DNA of 54,547 bases from Scytonema sp. UIC 10036 (GTDB lineage Bacteria > Cyanobacteriota > Cyanobacteriia > Cyanobacteriales > Nostocaceae), in contig NZ_WJFC01000084.1 in assembly GCF_009725235.1 (NCBI RefSeq), positions 1 to 54,547 of the forward strand, read 5' to 3'. Shown here in pieces: positions 18,233 through 26,090 of the stretch; position 1 is the stretch's first letter, and each line of letters opens with the position of its first letter. The notes beneath the pieces were generated by a model. That model saw nothing but the letters and a program-made list of their open reading frames with translations, was not told the DNA's origin and made no database searches. Made by a program: the position numbers and the translations under genes.

Positions 18233-18568
18233 CTACCGCATGGCTTCTAGAAAGCGGTAGTCGTGCATCCAACCTTCCTTTTCGTAGTCGCTCAGGACAG
18301 CGATCCGACCCGTACTCAAAAACGCCAGCTTGAAAATTTCCCACTGCTCGTCGGTGATGTCACCCACCTGCGAGGTGACGCCTCCCTCCTCCCAGATAAT
18401 CGACACTTCTCTGCCTCCGGCAATCTCGAAGTTCCCTAAGCGGGTAACCCGACCGAAATGCCACTCGAACTTAGCCCCGGCTTGTTTAGCCTGAGCCGCC
18501 TCGAGCCCCTCGGTGCTGGAGTGAAGAGTTTGGTCTCCCTCATTTGCTAATGATTTTTCCTGTGTCAT
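18233..18568 (-). CDS. hypothetical protein, 111 residues
   Basis: An acidic small protein with an uncharged, low-complexity N-terminus and a folded-looking C-terminal part (FEIAGGREVSIIWEEGGVTS, DITDEQWEIFKLAFLSTGRI, LSDYEKEGWMHDYRFLEAMR). I do not recognise a family. Codon use is coherent and the base composition is richer in G+C than its neighbours, which may indicate transfer. The ATG at 18566-18568 is the first in frame. The overlapping minus frame at 18042-18344 is rejected as a shadow. Confidence 0.6.
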   Translation of the reverse strand: MTQEKSLANEGDQTLHSSTEGLEAAQAKQAGAKFEWHFGRVTRLGNFEIAGGREVSIIWEEGGVTSQVGDITDEQWEIFKLAFLSTGRIAVLSDYEKEGWMHDYRFLEAMR

Positions 18569-18829
18569 GACTTAGCCTTGCTTTAGTTAATTCTGCCAAA
18601 GGGCAATTTTATCTGCGGTTCGAGTTCAACTATTTGATACCACCCACGGCTCATGTCGGGTCTTATTTTTGGTAACGGGGTGAAATGAGCAGTAGAGCAG
18701 AAAGTTACGTTAAAAACATGATGAACCAGTCTTATCTGCCTGCACATAACCCCTATATAGAAGTCAGGAGTCGATGTGCTCTTTAGAGAAGCCCTCATCC
18801 CTAAGACTCCGAGATTTTTGTTTCAAAGC

Positions 18830-19132
18830 TTAGTAGCGATTACGGGAGCCGCCGTATCCTCCCCGGTTACCACCAAACGAACCTCTATCTTCCTTAGGCT
18901 TTGCTTTACTGACTTTCAGGTCACGACCCATCCACTCAGCACCATCAAGACCATCAATGGCAGCAGCTTCTTCAGCATCTGTACCCATTTCCACAAAACC
19001 AAAGCCGCGTACACGACCTGTTTCACGGTCAGTAGGTAGCTGAATCCGCTTTACAGTACCATATTCTCTAAAAACAGTATTTATAGCATCTTCTGTAACT
19101 TCATAGGAGAGGTTACCTACATAAACTGACAT
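18830..19132 (-). CDS. RRM-type RNA-binding protein (cyanobacterial Rbp family)
   Basis: 100 residues: one RRM with RNP2 SVYVGNLSYEV at residues 2-12 and RNP1 RGFGFVEM near residue 43, followed by a short Gly/Arg/Tyr-rich tail GGNRGGYGGSRNRY. Cyanobacterial Rbp proteins of this size bind single-stranded RNA; many Gly-tailed forms are cold-induced. Upstream is about 750 bases of non-coding DNA, consistent with a long regulated leader, although no cold-box element could be recognised. It sits next to the IS607-like element but is probably host housekeeping. Confidence 0.95.
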   Translation of the reverse strand: MSVYVGNLSYEVTEDAINTVFREYGTVKRIQLPTDRETGRVRGFGFVEMGTDAEEAAAIDGLDGAEWMGRDLKVSKAKPKEDRGSFGGNRGGYGGSRNRY

Positions 19133-19884
19133 AAATTGTCTCCAAAATCATAAGCTGTAGAGATTTAGATTTCGGAGAGAAGGTTGCAGATACCAAAAGG
19201 GAAAAACCTATCAATATAAGGAACAAACACAATCACCGAATTAATTCTCATCTTTAATGATGACATATCAGCCAATCATTAGAGGAAGAACTTGAAAACT
19301 GTCACAAAAAGTTAATGTGTCCTAGAAATCCTACTGATTTGGGGTTATTCGCTTCAAGCGTGTTATGAGGGGAAAGATAGACTGAAAGTATTGCTATATA
19401 TACTTTTCAGATATTGTTTCCTATGAAATCATCTAGACCTAGCTTGCGCTCATCTGCCTAAAGTTATCACAAGGGTGGAACGAAAGAATAAAGATTTTAG
19501 CCATGTTCTGTTATACTACAAACTGAGATTTTGTACTACTTGCCCCTGGTAACACGCTTGCTAGAATAACCCCTAATCTAAAAATGTTTAAGTCCCCATA
19601 GGGGTATTAAAAAAATGACTTTTTTATATACAATTTTGACATCTTTTTTTCAAATTACTATTAGCTTTGTTATGTGTAGTAGAAAGTCGGGATTAATTGG
19701 ACAACCCATATTTCTTTACATTTTTGCATCACCTCTATACAGGTAGCTAGAGCATTGTTTTACTAGAAAACCACTCGTCTATTAAAATTGGCATACCGCA
19801 ATGGTAGCAGCTACTTAAAGGGTAGGTGATTGTCATCCCTCTACACATGGGACTGACGTAAAAGCGTATAGCTAGTACGCCAAC
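19133..19884. other. intergenic region between rbp and the IS607-like element
   Basis: 752 bases, A/T-rich, no gene seen. The part nearest 19133 should hold the rbp promoter and leader. The part at about 19740-19884 lies just 3' of the TnpB gene on the minus strand, where TnpB guide RNAs are normally encoded; a guide scaffold and right end of the element may lie here, but I cannot fix its limits. Confidence 0.4.
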
Positions 19885-21279
19885 TTAAACATGACTGCTT
19901 AAGCTTTTTGAAATAACAAACTTGGCGTCGGGTTTAGATCGCTGATAGAACCTCATTCCTATATTTCTAGCGGCGTTCAATCCCGAATGAATCCAGTATC
20001 CGTTCTGGGCAATAGCGTGCAATCCTGGGGTATACTTCTCGTTATTGTATCTTGATAGCCATATTCTCTCATTATTGGCTAGCAAGTCTGCTAATTGATG
20101 CTCTGATGTCCTAATTAATGCACTATTATCAACAGCAGAAAACTTTGAAGTATTTTTTGGTGAAACTTTGGAAGTTAAAATATTGAATTTTGTTCTAGCA
20201 ATATGACTAGTATTATCAACTATTTTAGACTTCAACCAGTATGCACGTTTTTGGTTTGACCTAGCAGAATATTTACCTCTTTGAGGGCGTAGATTGCCTA
20301 AGTGTTCAAACACTATCACTCGGCAATGATGCTTGTTGGCAAACTCTGCAATCTGGGATGCAATCCTATAACCCTCACTTTTTTCTCGGTTAGTAATTTT
20401 TGACCAAATAGTACAACCAAACCCTTTCCCAACAATACCTGTTTGATTCATCTTTTTTGCAATCTTCCCTATCGCCCTCTTCCTACGTCTGACATGAGAA
20501 GCGTGTCCTTTTATGAAGTGTCTCGCTACCTCTTGTACTTCTGAGTTAACGTCGGGTTCTAAAATTGAAAGAATGCAAATTGTGTCGCCATCTAAATCAA
20601 TATCAACCGAGCAGACTCGCTCGTTTTGTAATGCTTTTAATCCTCCAGTTGCGTCATGATATCTTTCTAAAGTCCAATTTATCCAACAAGAACCATCTTT
20701 TTTAACAATAATGGTTGGACAACCTTTTCCCCATGCAGCATCAAACAAATAAGCTGAATAATTAAATCTTACCCATGCCCAATTGTGATTCTTTCTAATT
20801 TTCAGAATGACAGAGTTGCCAGTGTCATCCTTAAACATACTGTATTTGTAATAGGTTGGACTATCAAACACTTCTGTGGGTAGTAGTGGTGGTTTGTGAG
20901 GACTGTGTTTCTTATTCTTTTTGAGAGAACGAGCTAACCGTTTCGCCTCACTTACCTCCCAGTTTTTGTAGTTAGAACGCCACGACTTATAATGACCGCA
21001 AGCCGTACTAATTACATCCCATCGCAAGTCTCGTGGCATATCCTGATACAGAAAGGGATATTTGGCATTTTCACCTAAAGTTAATTCTTCATAAGCCTGT
21101 CGCATCTGGGCTTGAGCAAGATCCACATATTCAGGATGTTGGTTAATCACTTGAATGTAAAAAGCCACACCATCTCTGTAAACTTGAACTGTTTCGTTTA
21201 AATCAATGCCATCCCGAATTAACTTAGCTCGTAGAGTTTTTGTCTCTATACGTTTCCCTTTCTGTTTTTTTAATGCCAT
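19885..21279 (-). CDS. TnpB-family protein with degenerate RuvC and no zinc ribbon
   Basis: 464 residues, uninterrupted. It belongs to the IS605/IS607 TnpB group with the opening KGKRIETKTLRAKL...GIDLNET, shared by the fragment at 22822-23256. RuvC-I Asp226 (CSVDIDLD) and RuvC-II Glu325 (VIVFEHLGNLRP) are present. In the third motif, normally DxNA, residue 433 is Gly (HSGLNAARNI). The CxxC pairs normally flanking it are absent: NTSKFSAVDN replaces NTSxxCxxCG, and AIAQNGYW replaces the second pair. Known TnpBs use these residues to cut DNA guided by omegaRNA, so this copy should be unable to cut. The upstream tnpA is frameshifted, yet this frame is intact. It may be decaying or domesticated. 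Confidence 0.85.
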   Translation of the reverse strand: MALKKQKGKRIETKTLRAKLIRDGIDLNETVQVYRDGVAFYIQVINQHPEYVDLAQAQMRQAYEELTLGENAKYPFLYQDMPRDLRWDVISTACGHYKSWRSNYKNWEVSEAKRLARSLKKNKKHSPHKPPLLPTEVFDSPTYYKYSMFKDDTGNSVILKIRKNHNWAWVRFNYSAYLFDAAWGKGCPTIIVKKDGSCWINWTLERYHDATGGLKALQNERVCSVDIDLDGDTICILSILEPDVNSEVQEVARHFIKGHASHVRRRKRAIGKIAKKMNQTGIVGKGFGCTIWSKITNREKSEGYRIASQIAEFANKHHCRVIVFEHLGNLRPQRGKYSARSNQKRAYWLKSKIVDNTSHIARTKFNILTSKVSPKNTSKFSAVDNSALIRTSEHQLADLLANNERIWLSRYNNEKYTPGLHAIAQNGYWIHSGLNAARNIGMRFYQRSKPDAKFVISKSLSSHV

Positions 21280-21320
21280 AACTTTGCTCGACCTCCAAAG
21301 CTCGTCTGTCCAATATATTA

Positions 21321-21934
21321 CTATTTGTCTAGTTTGGCAAGACTATTTTGATAATCCTGCTCTACTTTTTTTTCATAGCGCCGCAGAAAATATAATTGGC
21401 TGCTAAAACAATGCATTATGGACATGAAGTCTTGCATCAATTCATCATGAGGACTTAGTTTTACCTTGCTAAGTACTACAATTTCACAATCATGAAGATT
21501 GCACAGCCATTCAAAAAAATCAAAGCCAAATCTAACTAGTCTATGGTTGTTGCTACAACGATTAAGGAGACTTGCTTTAATAAAACTCGTTCTATTAAGC
21601 CTAAGAATTTTTTTCGCTGAAAATTTAATCCAGAGCCTATTTCACTGATACACTCATTGCCAGGGTATTTTTCTTGGAGATACAATAATTGTGCTTGTAA
21701 ATCATCTTTTTGGCTTTGGGTAGAAACTCGTGCATACAATACGGTCTTTTTATTTCCCGGTAACTGAAGATGTTTTTCAATTGAATTCGCGTTATATCTT
21801 CGGTGATTGCTACCGGGCATTGTCATGCATTCTATTATCCCTTTGTCCGCCATACGACTCAGGGTTTTAGGATGGATATTATATCTTTCGCTTGCTTCTT
21901 TAGGTGATAGGTACATATTAGACTCATTTGTCAC
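21321..21934 (-). pseudogene. IS607 serine recombinase TnpA, frameshifted
   Basis: The first 132 codons encode a MerR-like helix-turn-helix (SPKEASERYNIHPKTLSRMA) and the start of the resolvase domain with the catalytic Ser in LYARVSTQSQ, and SGLNFQRKKF. The frame stops at 21536-21538. In another frame the sequence continues as HRLVRFGFDFFEWLCNLHD, then CEIVVLSKVKLSPHDELMQD and on to a stop at 21321-21323. This is the normal remainder of the family, so one indel near 21540-21550 has broken a gene of about 200 codons. The expected HKDRL motif is at the damage site. Confidence 0.88.
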
Positions 21935-22306
21935 TTTTATCCAAAAATAGTCTAATATATCCCAAAAATCAATTATTAGGCATCATGTCTTTTTAAGCTG
22001 AAAGCCTTACCAAATCATATTTTTACTTCTTAAGCAAATCAAAAAATGTATTACGCTTAAAATACTAGTTAAATTTTATACTTATTGAACAATAACCAAA
22101 CAGGCAACGAGATTGTATATTTTTCATTGAAGAAGAATAATTCGTCAGAATTCAGGAATCAGAATCATTTGGATCTTAGTCTTCCCCAACCAAATGTAGA
22201 CACCGCAAGTGACGGTGGGGTTTTAAACCCCTTTATTCATCCGCCAGTCGTTTAACATAAAGCTGAATTCTGACGACTGACACCTTATATTCTTTGAGGA
22301 TAAATC
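21935..22306. other. intergenic region with long inverted repeat
   Basis: 372 bases without a gene. TCGTCAGAATTCAG (22142-22155) and its exact complement CTGAATTCTGACGA (22262-22275) flank about 106 bases. Upstream of 22307 the sequence TTGAGGATAAATC gives a GAGGA ribosome site. Confidence 0.55.
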
Positions 22307-22821
22307 ATGATTGACTTCACCCTGACACAAGAACAGCAGATCTTGCAGTCAACAGCACGCGACTTTGCTCAAACCGAGGTCAAACCTATTGTCCGGATAA
22401 TCGACGAGTCTAGCGATCGCTCCATTGAACCTTGGGATTTGTGTAAACGAGTGTTCCAGAAGGGATTCGATCTAGGATTTACATCTTTACTCCTACCCCA
22501 AGAATACGGCGGTATGGGTAGAAAATGCGTAGACTTGGCATTAGTGTTAGAAGAAATAGGTGCTGAAGACGTTAGCATTGCCTCTAGCTACTTCAACCTC
22601 ACTGCGGCTATGTCCCTCTTTGTCACAAGAGCTGCAACCAGCGAACAGCAAAAGCGAATACTATCTTTTGTACAATCTGGAGAACCTCATTTATTCAGCG
22701 CTGCAGAAAGTGAACCAAACGTAGCGACTTCAGATTTGTTTTGTCCCATACCAGATCCTTCAATTGGGATGAAAACCTTTGCTCAACGGGATGGTGATAC
22801 ATACATTCTCAATGGGAAGAA

Positions 22822-23256
22822 ATCTTCATTAGTGTCCTCTTTCCATACCCCAGCATCAAAGCTAGGAGAGAAGTTGAAAGAACGAGGCTGTAGTGGCGGT
22901 CTATGATGTTTTTGCTGATTGGGACGATTCAACCACTTCTGGTAGTTGCTATTCCAGGACTGCCAAGCACCAATAGCTTTTCTGATAGCAGCACGACGAA
23001 ATTGCACAGGAAATCCGTTAAAGGGGAATGGATATACAGTCTTCGACCCTATCGTTAACTTTTCATAATATCTCCATCCCCCATCTTCCGCAACAGGTAT
23101 GTTGACACCTGACGGATGAGTGTTAACTAGTGCGAAGTAAAAATGTACAACCTCGTTAAAAGCTGCCTTGGTTTCATTTAAATCAAACCCATTCCGCTCA
23201 AGTTTACATTTAACGCTTTTAGTTGCAATCCTGAAACCTTTCTTTTTCTTCAGCAT
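22822..23256 (-). pseudogene. TnpB N-terminal fragment
   Basis: About 145 codons from MLKKKKGFRIATKSVKCKLE, similar to the first third of the TnpB at 19885-21279 (shared LNET and YEKLTIG/YEELTLG). It ends where the dehydrogenase sequence begins, so the RuvC domain and the 3' guide-RNA region are gone. The open frame runs 39 bases further into host sequence (to 22783). Confidence 0.85.
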
Positions 23257-23317
23257 TAGTTATCACCTCCCTTCTTGCTGTCTGCTATCTTATTAGTATA
23301 TCTGCACCTAATAAATC

Positions 23318-23503
23318 ATGCAACCAAAAAAAGGAAAAAAGAGAATAAAAAACCAACCCGTTTTTTATGATGAAATGAAGGAGAGACATATGATAGTCGT
23401 TACTCCTACAGTATGGAAAAAGCTACAAGCTTTGGCAATTGACTCAGACCTTAGTGTTAGTGAGTGCTTGGAGCGTATTGTCAGAGATATAGACTCTGAT
23501 TGA
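23318..23503 (+). CDS. small putative ribbon-helix-helix protein linked to tnpB
   Basis: 61 residues, basic N-terminus (MQPKKGKKRIKNQPVFYDE) followed by HMIVVTPTVWKKLQALAIDS and LSVSECLERIVRDI, the pattern of a beta-strand plus two helices seen in MetJ/Arc-type proteins. It is transcribed divergently from the tnpB fragment 62 bases away and lies wholly inside the insertion. It may be an element-encoded regulator of tnpB; function is inferred only from fold-like pattern and position. Confidence 0.6.
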   Translation: MQPKKGKKRIKNQPVFYDEMKERHMIVVTPTVWKKLQALAIDSDLSVSECLERIVRDIDSD

Positions 23504-24214
23504 CTCCATTTGACTCCACGATTCTCTTATCTAGTAGTACGACAAATGCTGGTATCGCTGATGCCTATTTCATTATCACTCGTACAGCTTTGGACAAACC
23601 ACTACATGAAAGTTTGTCCATATTTTACATTCCTGCAGATACACCCGGTTTAAAATTTGGCACAAGAACGGAAATGATTGGTTGGAAGCCCTCCCATCAT
23701 GCCGAAATTTTGTTAGATAACGTCCGAGTTCCAGTGGAAAATTTGATTGGCAATGAAGGAGAAGCAGCTAGACTGCTCATGTTACTTCCTGAAGTCGCTA
23801 TCGGACTAGCGGCTTCCTATGTAGGTTTGGCTCGCGCTATCTACGAGTATGCTTTAGATTATGCCAAGCATCGTGTCAGTTGGGGACGTCCCATTATTCA
23901 GCATCAGGCAGTTGCGTTAAAACTTGCTGATATGATGGTGAATACCCAAGCGGCGCGATTGATGGTGTGGGATGCAGCCCATACAGCAGATACCAATCCT
24001 CAACTAGCAGCAACAATTAAGGCACCAGCCGCCAAAACCTTTGCCGTAGATGTAGCGATTAAAAATGCCCAAACAGCTATTGAGATTCTTGGGGGCTATG
24101 GAGTCACAAAAGATGCTCTCACAGGTAAATTTCTGGCTGACGCTACCATTGGATACTCATGTGACTTCACGCGAGAAGTACTGCGCCTCGGTATAGTGAA
24201 TTTTTTGTAACCTT

Positions 24215-24418
24215 TTAAAGGCTGGAGTCTTCTTGAGGTTGTGCTGGTGCTGGTTTGACTGTAACTCGACCATTTTCCACAACAGTAACAGTGCAAGTTT
24301 TTGAGGTATATGTGCTGTTGTTGGGTAAAGCATCAGCGCATTGCTTGTGATGGTGAATATTTTGCTCCTGTTGTTGATTCAAGGTAACTGCACAACAGGC
24401 AGAGGTGGTTAAGGACAT
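24215..24418 (-). CDS. small hypothetical protein, 67 residues
   Basis: Cys- and Gln-rich, with His-His-His and a Pro-rich C-terminus (VTVKPAPAQPQEDSSL). No family recognised. Starts at an ATG with only a weak ribosome site. It is convergent with the dehydrogenase, 4 bases from its stop. It could be fortuitous. Confidence 0.35.
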   Translation of the reverse strand: MSLTTSACCAVTLNQQQEQNIHHHKQCADALPNNSTYTSKTCTVTVVENGRVTVKPAPAQPQEDSSL

Positions 24419-24547
24419 AATCGTTACTTTTAACTCTATCTATTAATTATTCCCTAATTAAGTTATACTAGGGTACGTTTTCCACTACAAGAAACTACCC
24501 TCTGAGTCTTTTCTATTCCGAAAACCGTGCTTAATATTTAGAAAGAA

Positions 24548-24588
24548 TTTGTAATTACAAAATTACGAATTACAAATTACGAATTATG
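24548..24588. repeat. AATTACGA/AATTACAA short repeat cluster
   Basis: Alternating direct and inverted copies of GTAATTAC, AATTACGAATTAC and AATTACAAATTAC immediately before the hydrolase start, typical A/T-rich short repeats of cyanobacteria. Confidence 0.65.
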
Positions 24589-24600
24589 CGGTATTAATTT

Positions 24601-25485
24601 ATGCTTCAATTTCAACCCCCTGGTTTTGGGCAAAAAGTCATCAATACATCCTTGGGGTTTATGGTTTACTACACCCAAACGGCTGTACCCTGGATAACGT
24701 CCGAGATAGAAGATTTACCAACCCTTGTCTTTCTGCATAATTTTGGTGGTGGAGCTTCTGCCTATGAATGGTCTAAAGTTTACCCGGCATTTGCAACTAC
24801 ACACCAAATACTCGCACCCGACTTAATTGGTTGGGGTGAATCTGCTCATCCCGTGCGGGATTATCAAGTTAAAGATTACCTGACAATTTTAGCTGAGTTT
24901 ATCAGGCAAACTTGTTTCACACCCGTGACAGTGGTTGCATCTTCATTAACAGCCGCTTTAACGATACGTCTTGCCATTGCCCAACCTTTTTTATTCAAAG
25001 CACTGTATTTGGTATGTCCTTCAGGATTTGATGACTTTGGAGAAGGTGCGGGGCGCAGGCTTCCCCTGCAAATCATCAATACACCTCTATTAGATCATCT
25101 GATTTACATTTTGGGTGCGGAAAATGAGTTGGCTGTACGCAATTTTTTGCAAAGTTTTCTTTTTGCAAATCCACAACGTGTTTCTCAAGAGATGGTACAG
25201 GCTTACTTAGCTTCTGCACAACAGCCCAATGCTAAATTTGCCGCATTAGCATTTTTACGCGGGGATTTATACTTTGACTTAAGTTTGTATATTCAACAAC
25301 TAACTGTTCCAACAGTTGTCTTCTGGGGAAAAGAAGCGCAATTTATAAGTATCAAGTTGGGAGAGCGTTTGGTTAAGTTAAATTCTACTGCGGTTCGGGG
25401 ATTTCATGCGATCGCAGATGCAGGAGTCTTGCCCCATCTAGAAGTACCAGAGATAGCGATCGGTTTGCTACAGAAATACCTGTAG
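24601..25485 (+). CDS. alpha/beta hydrolase fold protein
   Basis: 294 residues with the canonical fold: oxyanion-hole strand LVFLHNFGGGASAYEW (residues about 42-57), APDLIGWGES, the nucleophile elbow VVASSLTAAL (normally GxSxG, here A-S-S-L-T), a lid with LLDHLIYILG and the C-terminal VVFWGKEAQ acid loop and HLEVPE after the final helix. The degenerate elbow makes classical Ser-hydrolase activity uncertain, though the central Ser remains. Related to cyanobacterial haloperoxidase/esterase-like proteins. No operon partner. Confidence 0.85.
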   Translation: MLQFQPPGFGQKVINTSLGFMVYYTQTAVPWITSEIEDLPTLVFLHNFGGGASAYEWSKVYPAFATTHQILAPDLIGWGESAHPVRDYQVKDYLTILAEFIRQTCFTPVTVVASSLTAALTIRLAIAQPFLFKALYLVCPSGFDDFGEGAGRRLPLQIINTPLLDHLIYILGAENELAVRNFLQSFLFANPQRVSQEMVQAYLASAQQPNAKFAALAFLRGDLYFDLSLYIQQLTVPTVVFWGKEAQFISIKLGERLVKLNSTAVRGFHAIADAGVLPHLEVPEIAIGLLQKYL

Positions 25486-25535
25486 CTCATGTAACACGAT
25501 TGCTGAGACCGGAGATTTAGGCAAAGACGAGCCTG

Positions 25536-25751
25536 CTATGCCATACGAGCTAAAGCAATGTCCCGAATTAAGGGAACTCTAGAACTTAAGTAAGCATTTA
25601 TCGTGCTCAGTTCTTCTCCAGTCAAGAGTTTTTGATTTTGGAGTTGCTTAAGTAACTGCTGGATGAGTTCCGTATCGCTAAAGTTTAAAAGAATACTGGT
25701 TTGAGTTTCCTCAATCACAGACCATAGCTGACGTAGTGTAGAAGATTTCAT
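25536..25751 (-). CDS. small conserved-looking hypothetical protein, 71 residues
   Basis: The start at 25751 was chosen because GGGGT lies eight bases upstream and the sequence from MKSSTLRQLWSVIEETQTSI on is compact; an ATG 14 codons earlier opens the same frame. Predicted all-helical: LLNFSDTELIQQLLKQLQNQ, LTGEELSTINAYLSSR, PLIRDIALARMA. No family name recognised. Convergent with the hydrolase. Confidence 0.6.
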   Translation of the reverse strand: MKSSTLRQLWSVIEETQTSILLNFSDTELIQQLLKQLQNQKLLTGEELSTINAYLSSRVPLIRDIALARMA

Positions 25752-25930
25752 AACGAACCCCATTGCAACTGAGTGTGTTTTAACCATCAGCATAATGGTG
25801 CTGTTGGATGCATAAGAATAATACTAACTTTGTTATTTTAAGAAAATCTTAAGATTCACAAAGGTTTATGGGTTGTTACTTATTCAATAGAAATCTTAAT
25901 ATATGTTCAAATTAGGGCTGGGGAACCAGT

Positions 25931-25976
25931 TCAAAGCCCAATGCCCAAAGCCCAAAGCCCAATGCCCAATGCCCAT
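25931..25976. repeat. GCCCAAT/GCCCAAA heptamer tandem repeat
   Basis: Six to seven head-to-tail copies of GCCCAAW upstream of the PhoD-like gene. Confidence 0.85.
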
Positions 25977-26090
25977 AAATTGGTACCTGTTATGCAACAA
26001 CTAAAATCTAAAAACTTTTTTAAATCTATATTTCTTTTATAATTTAACTGCGAAAACTAAGATCTCCTCTCTCTTGATTGCAAAAGCTCC

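Larger units (their letters stand above)
19885..21934 (-). mobile_element. IS607-like element core (tnpA pseudogene + tnpB)
   Basis: A serine-recombinase tnpA remnant directly upstream of tnpB on the same strand is the IS607 gene order. Element ends were not recognised, so only the coding core is given. The broken tnpA makes it immobile unless another IS607 enzyme acts on it. Confidence 0.75.
22822..23545. mobile_element. shortened TnpB-type element inside the acyl-CoA dehydrogenase gene
   Basis: About 725 bases interrupt the dehydrogenase between NGKK and TNAGIA codons. It carries a minus-strand N-terminal tnpB fragment and a divergent plus-strand small gene. No target duplication is evident; IS200/605 and IS607 elements do not make one. 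The boundaries are accurate to roughly ten bases. With no tnpA and no RuvC domain it cannot move by itself. Confidence 0.82.
22307..24210 (+). pseudogene. acyl-CoA dehydrogenase, split by a TnpB-related insertion
   Basis: The 5' part (22307 to about 22821) encodes the N-terminal helical domain and start of the beta domain: MIDFTLTQEQQILQSTARDF, QEYGGMG, FSAAESEPNVATSD, GDTYILNGKK. The 3' part (about 23546-24210) resumes exactly where the family continues, TNAGIADAYFIITRT, and runs through the FAD/acyl-CoA helices to EILGGYGVTKD and the C-terminus. Together they make a normal-length flavoprotein of about 395 residues that oxidises acyl-CoA thioesters at the alpha-beta bond. The catalytic Glu region cannot be assigned with certainty. 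Both halves are otherwise undamaged, implying a fairly recent insertion. Confidence 0.92.

Noticed and set aside
18042..18344. 100-codon minus-strand frame
   Set aside because: Overlaps the better-supported 18233-18568 gene in another frame and contains the palindrome.
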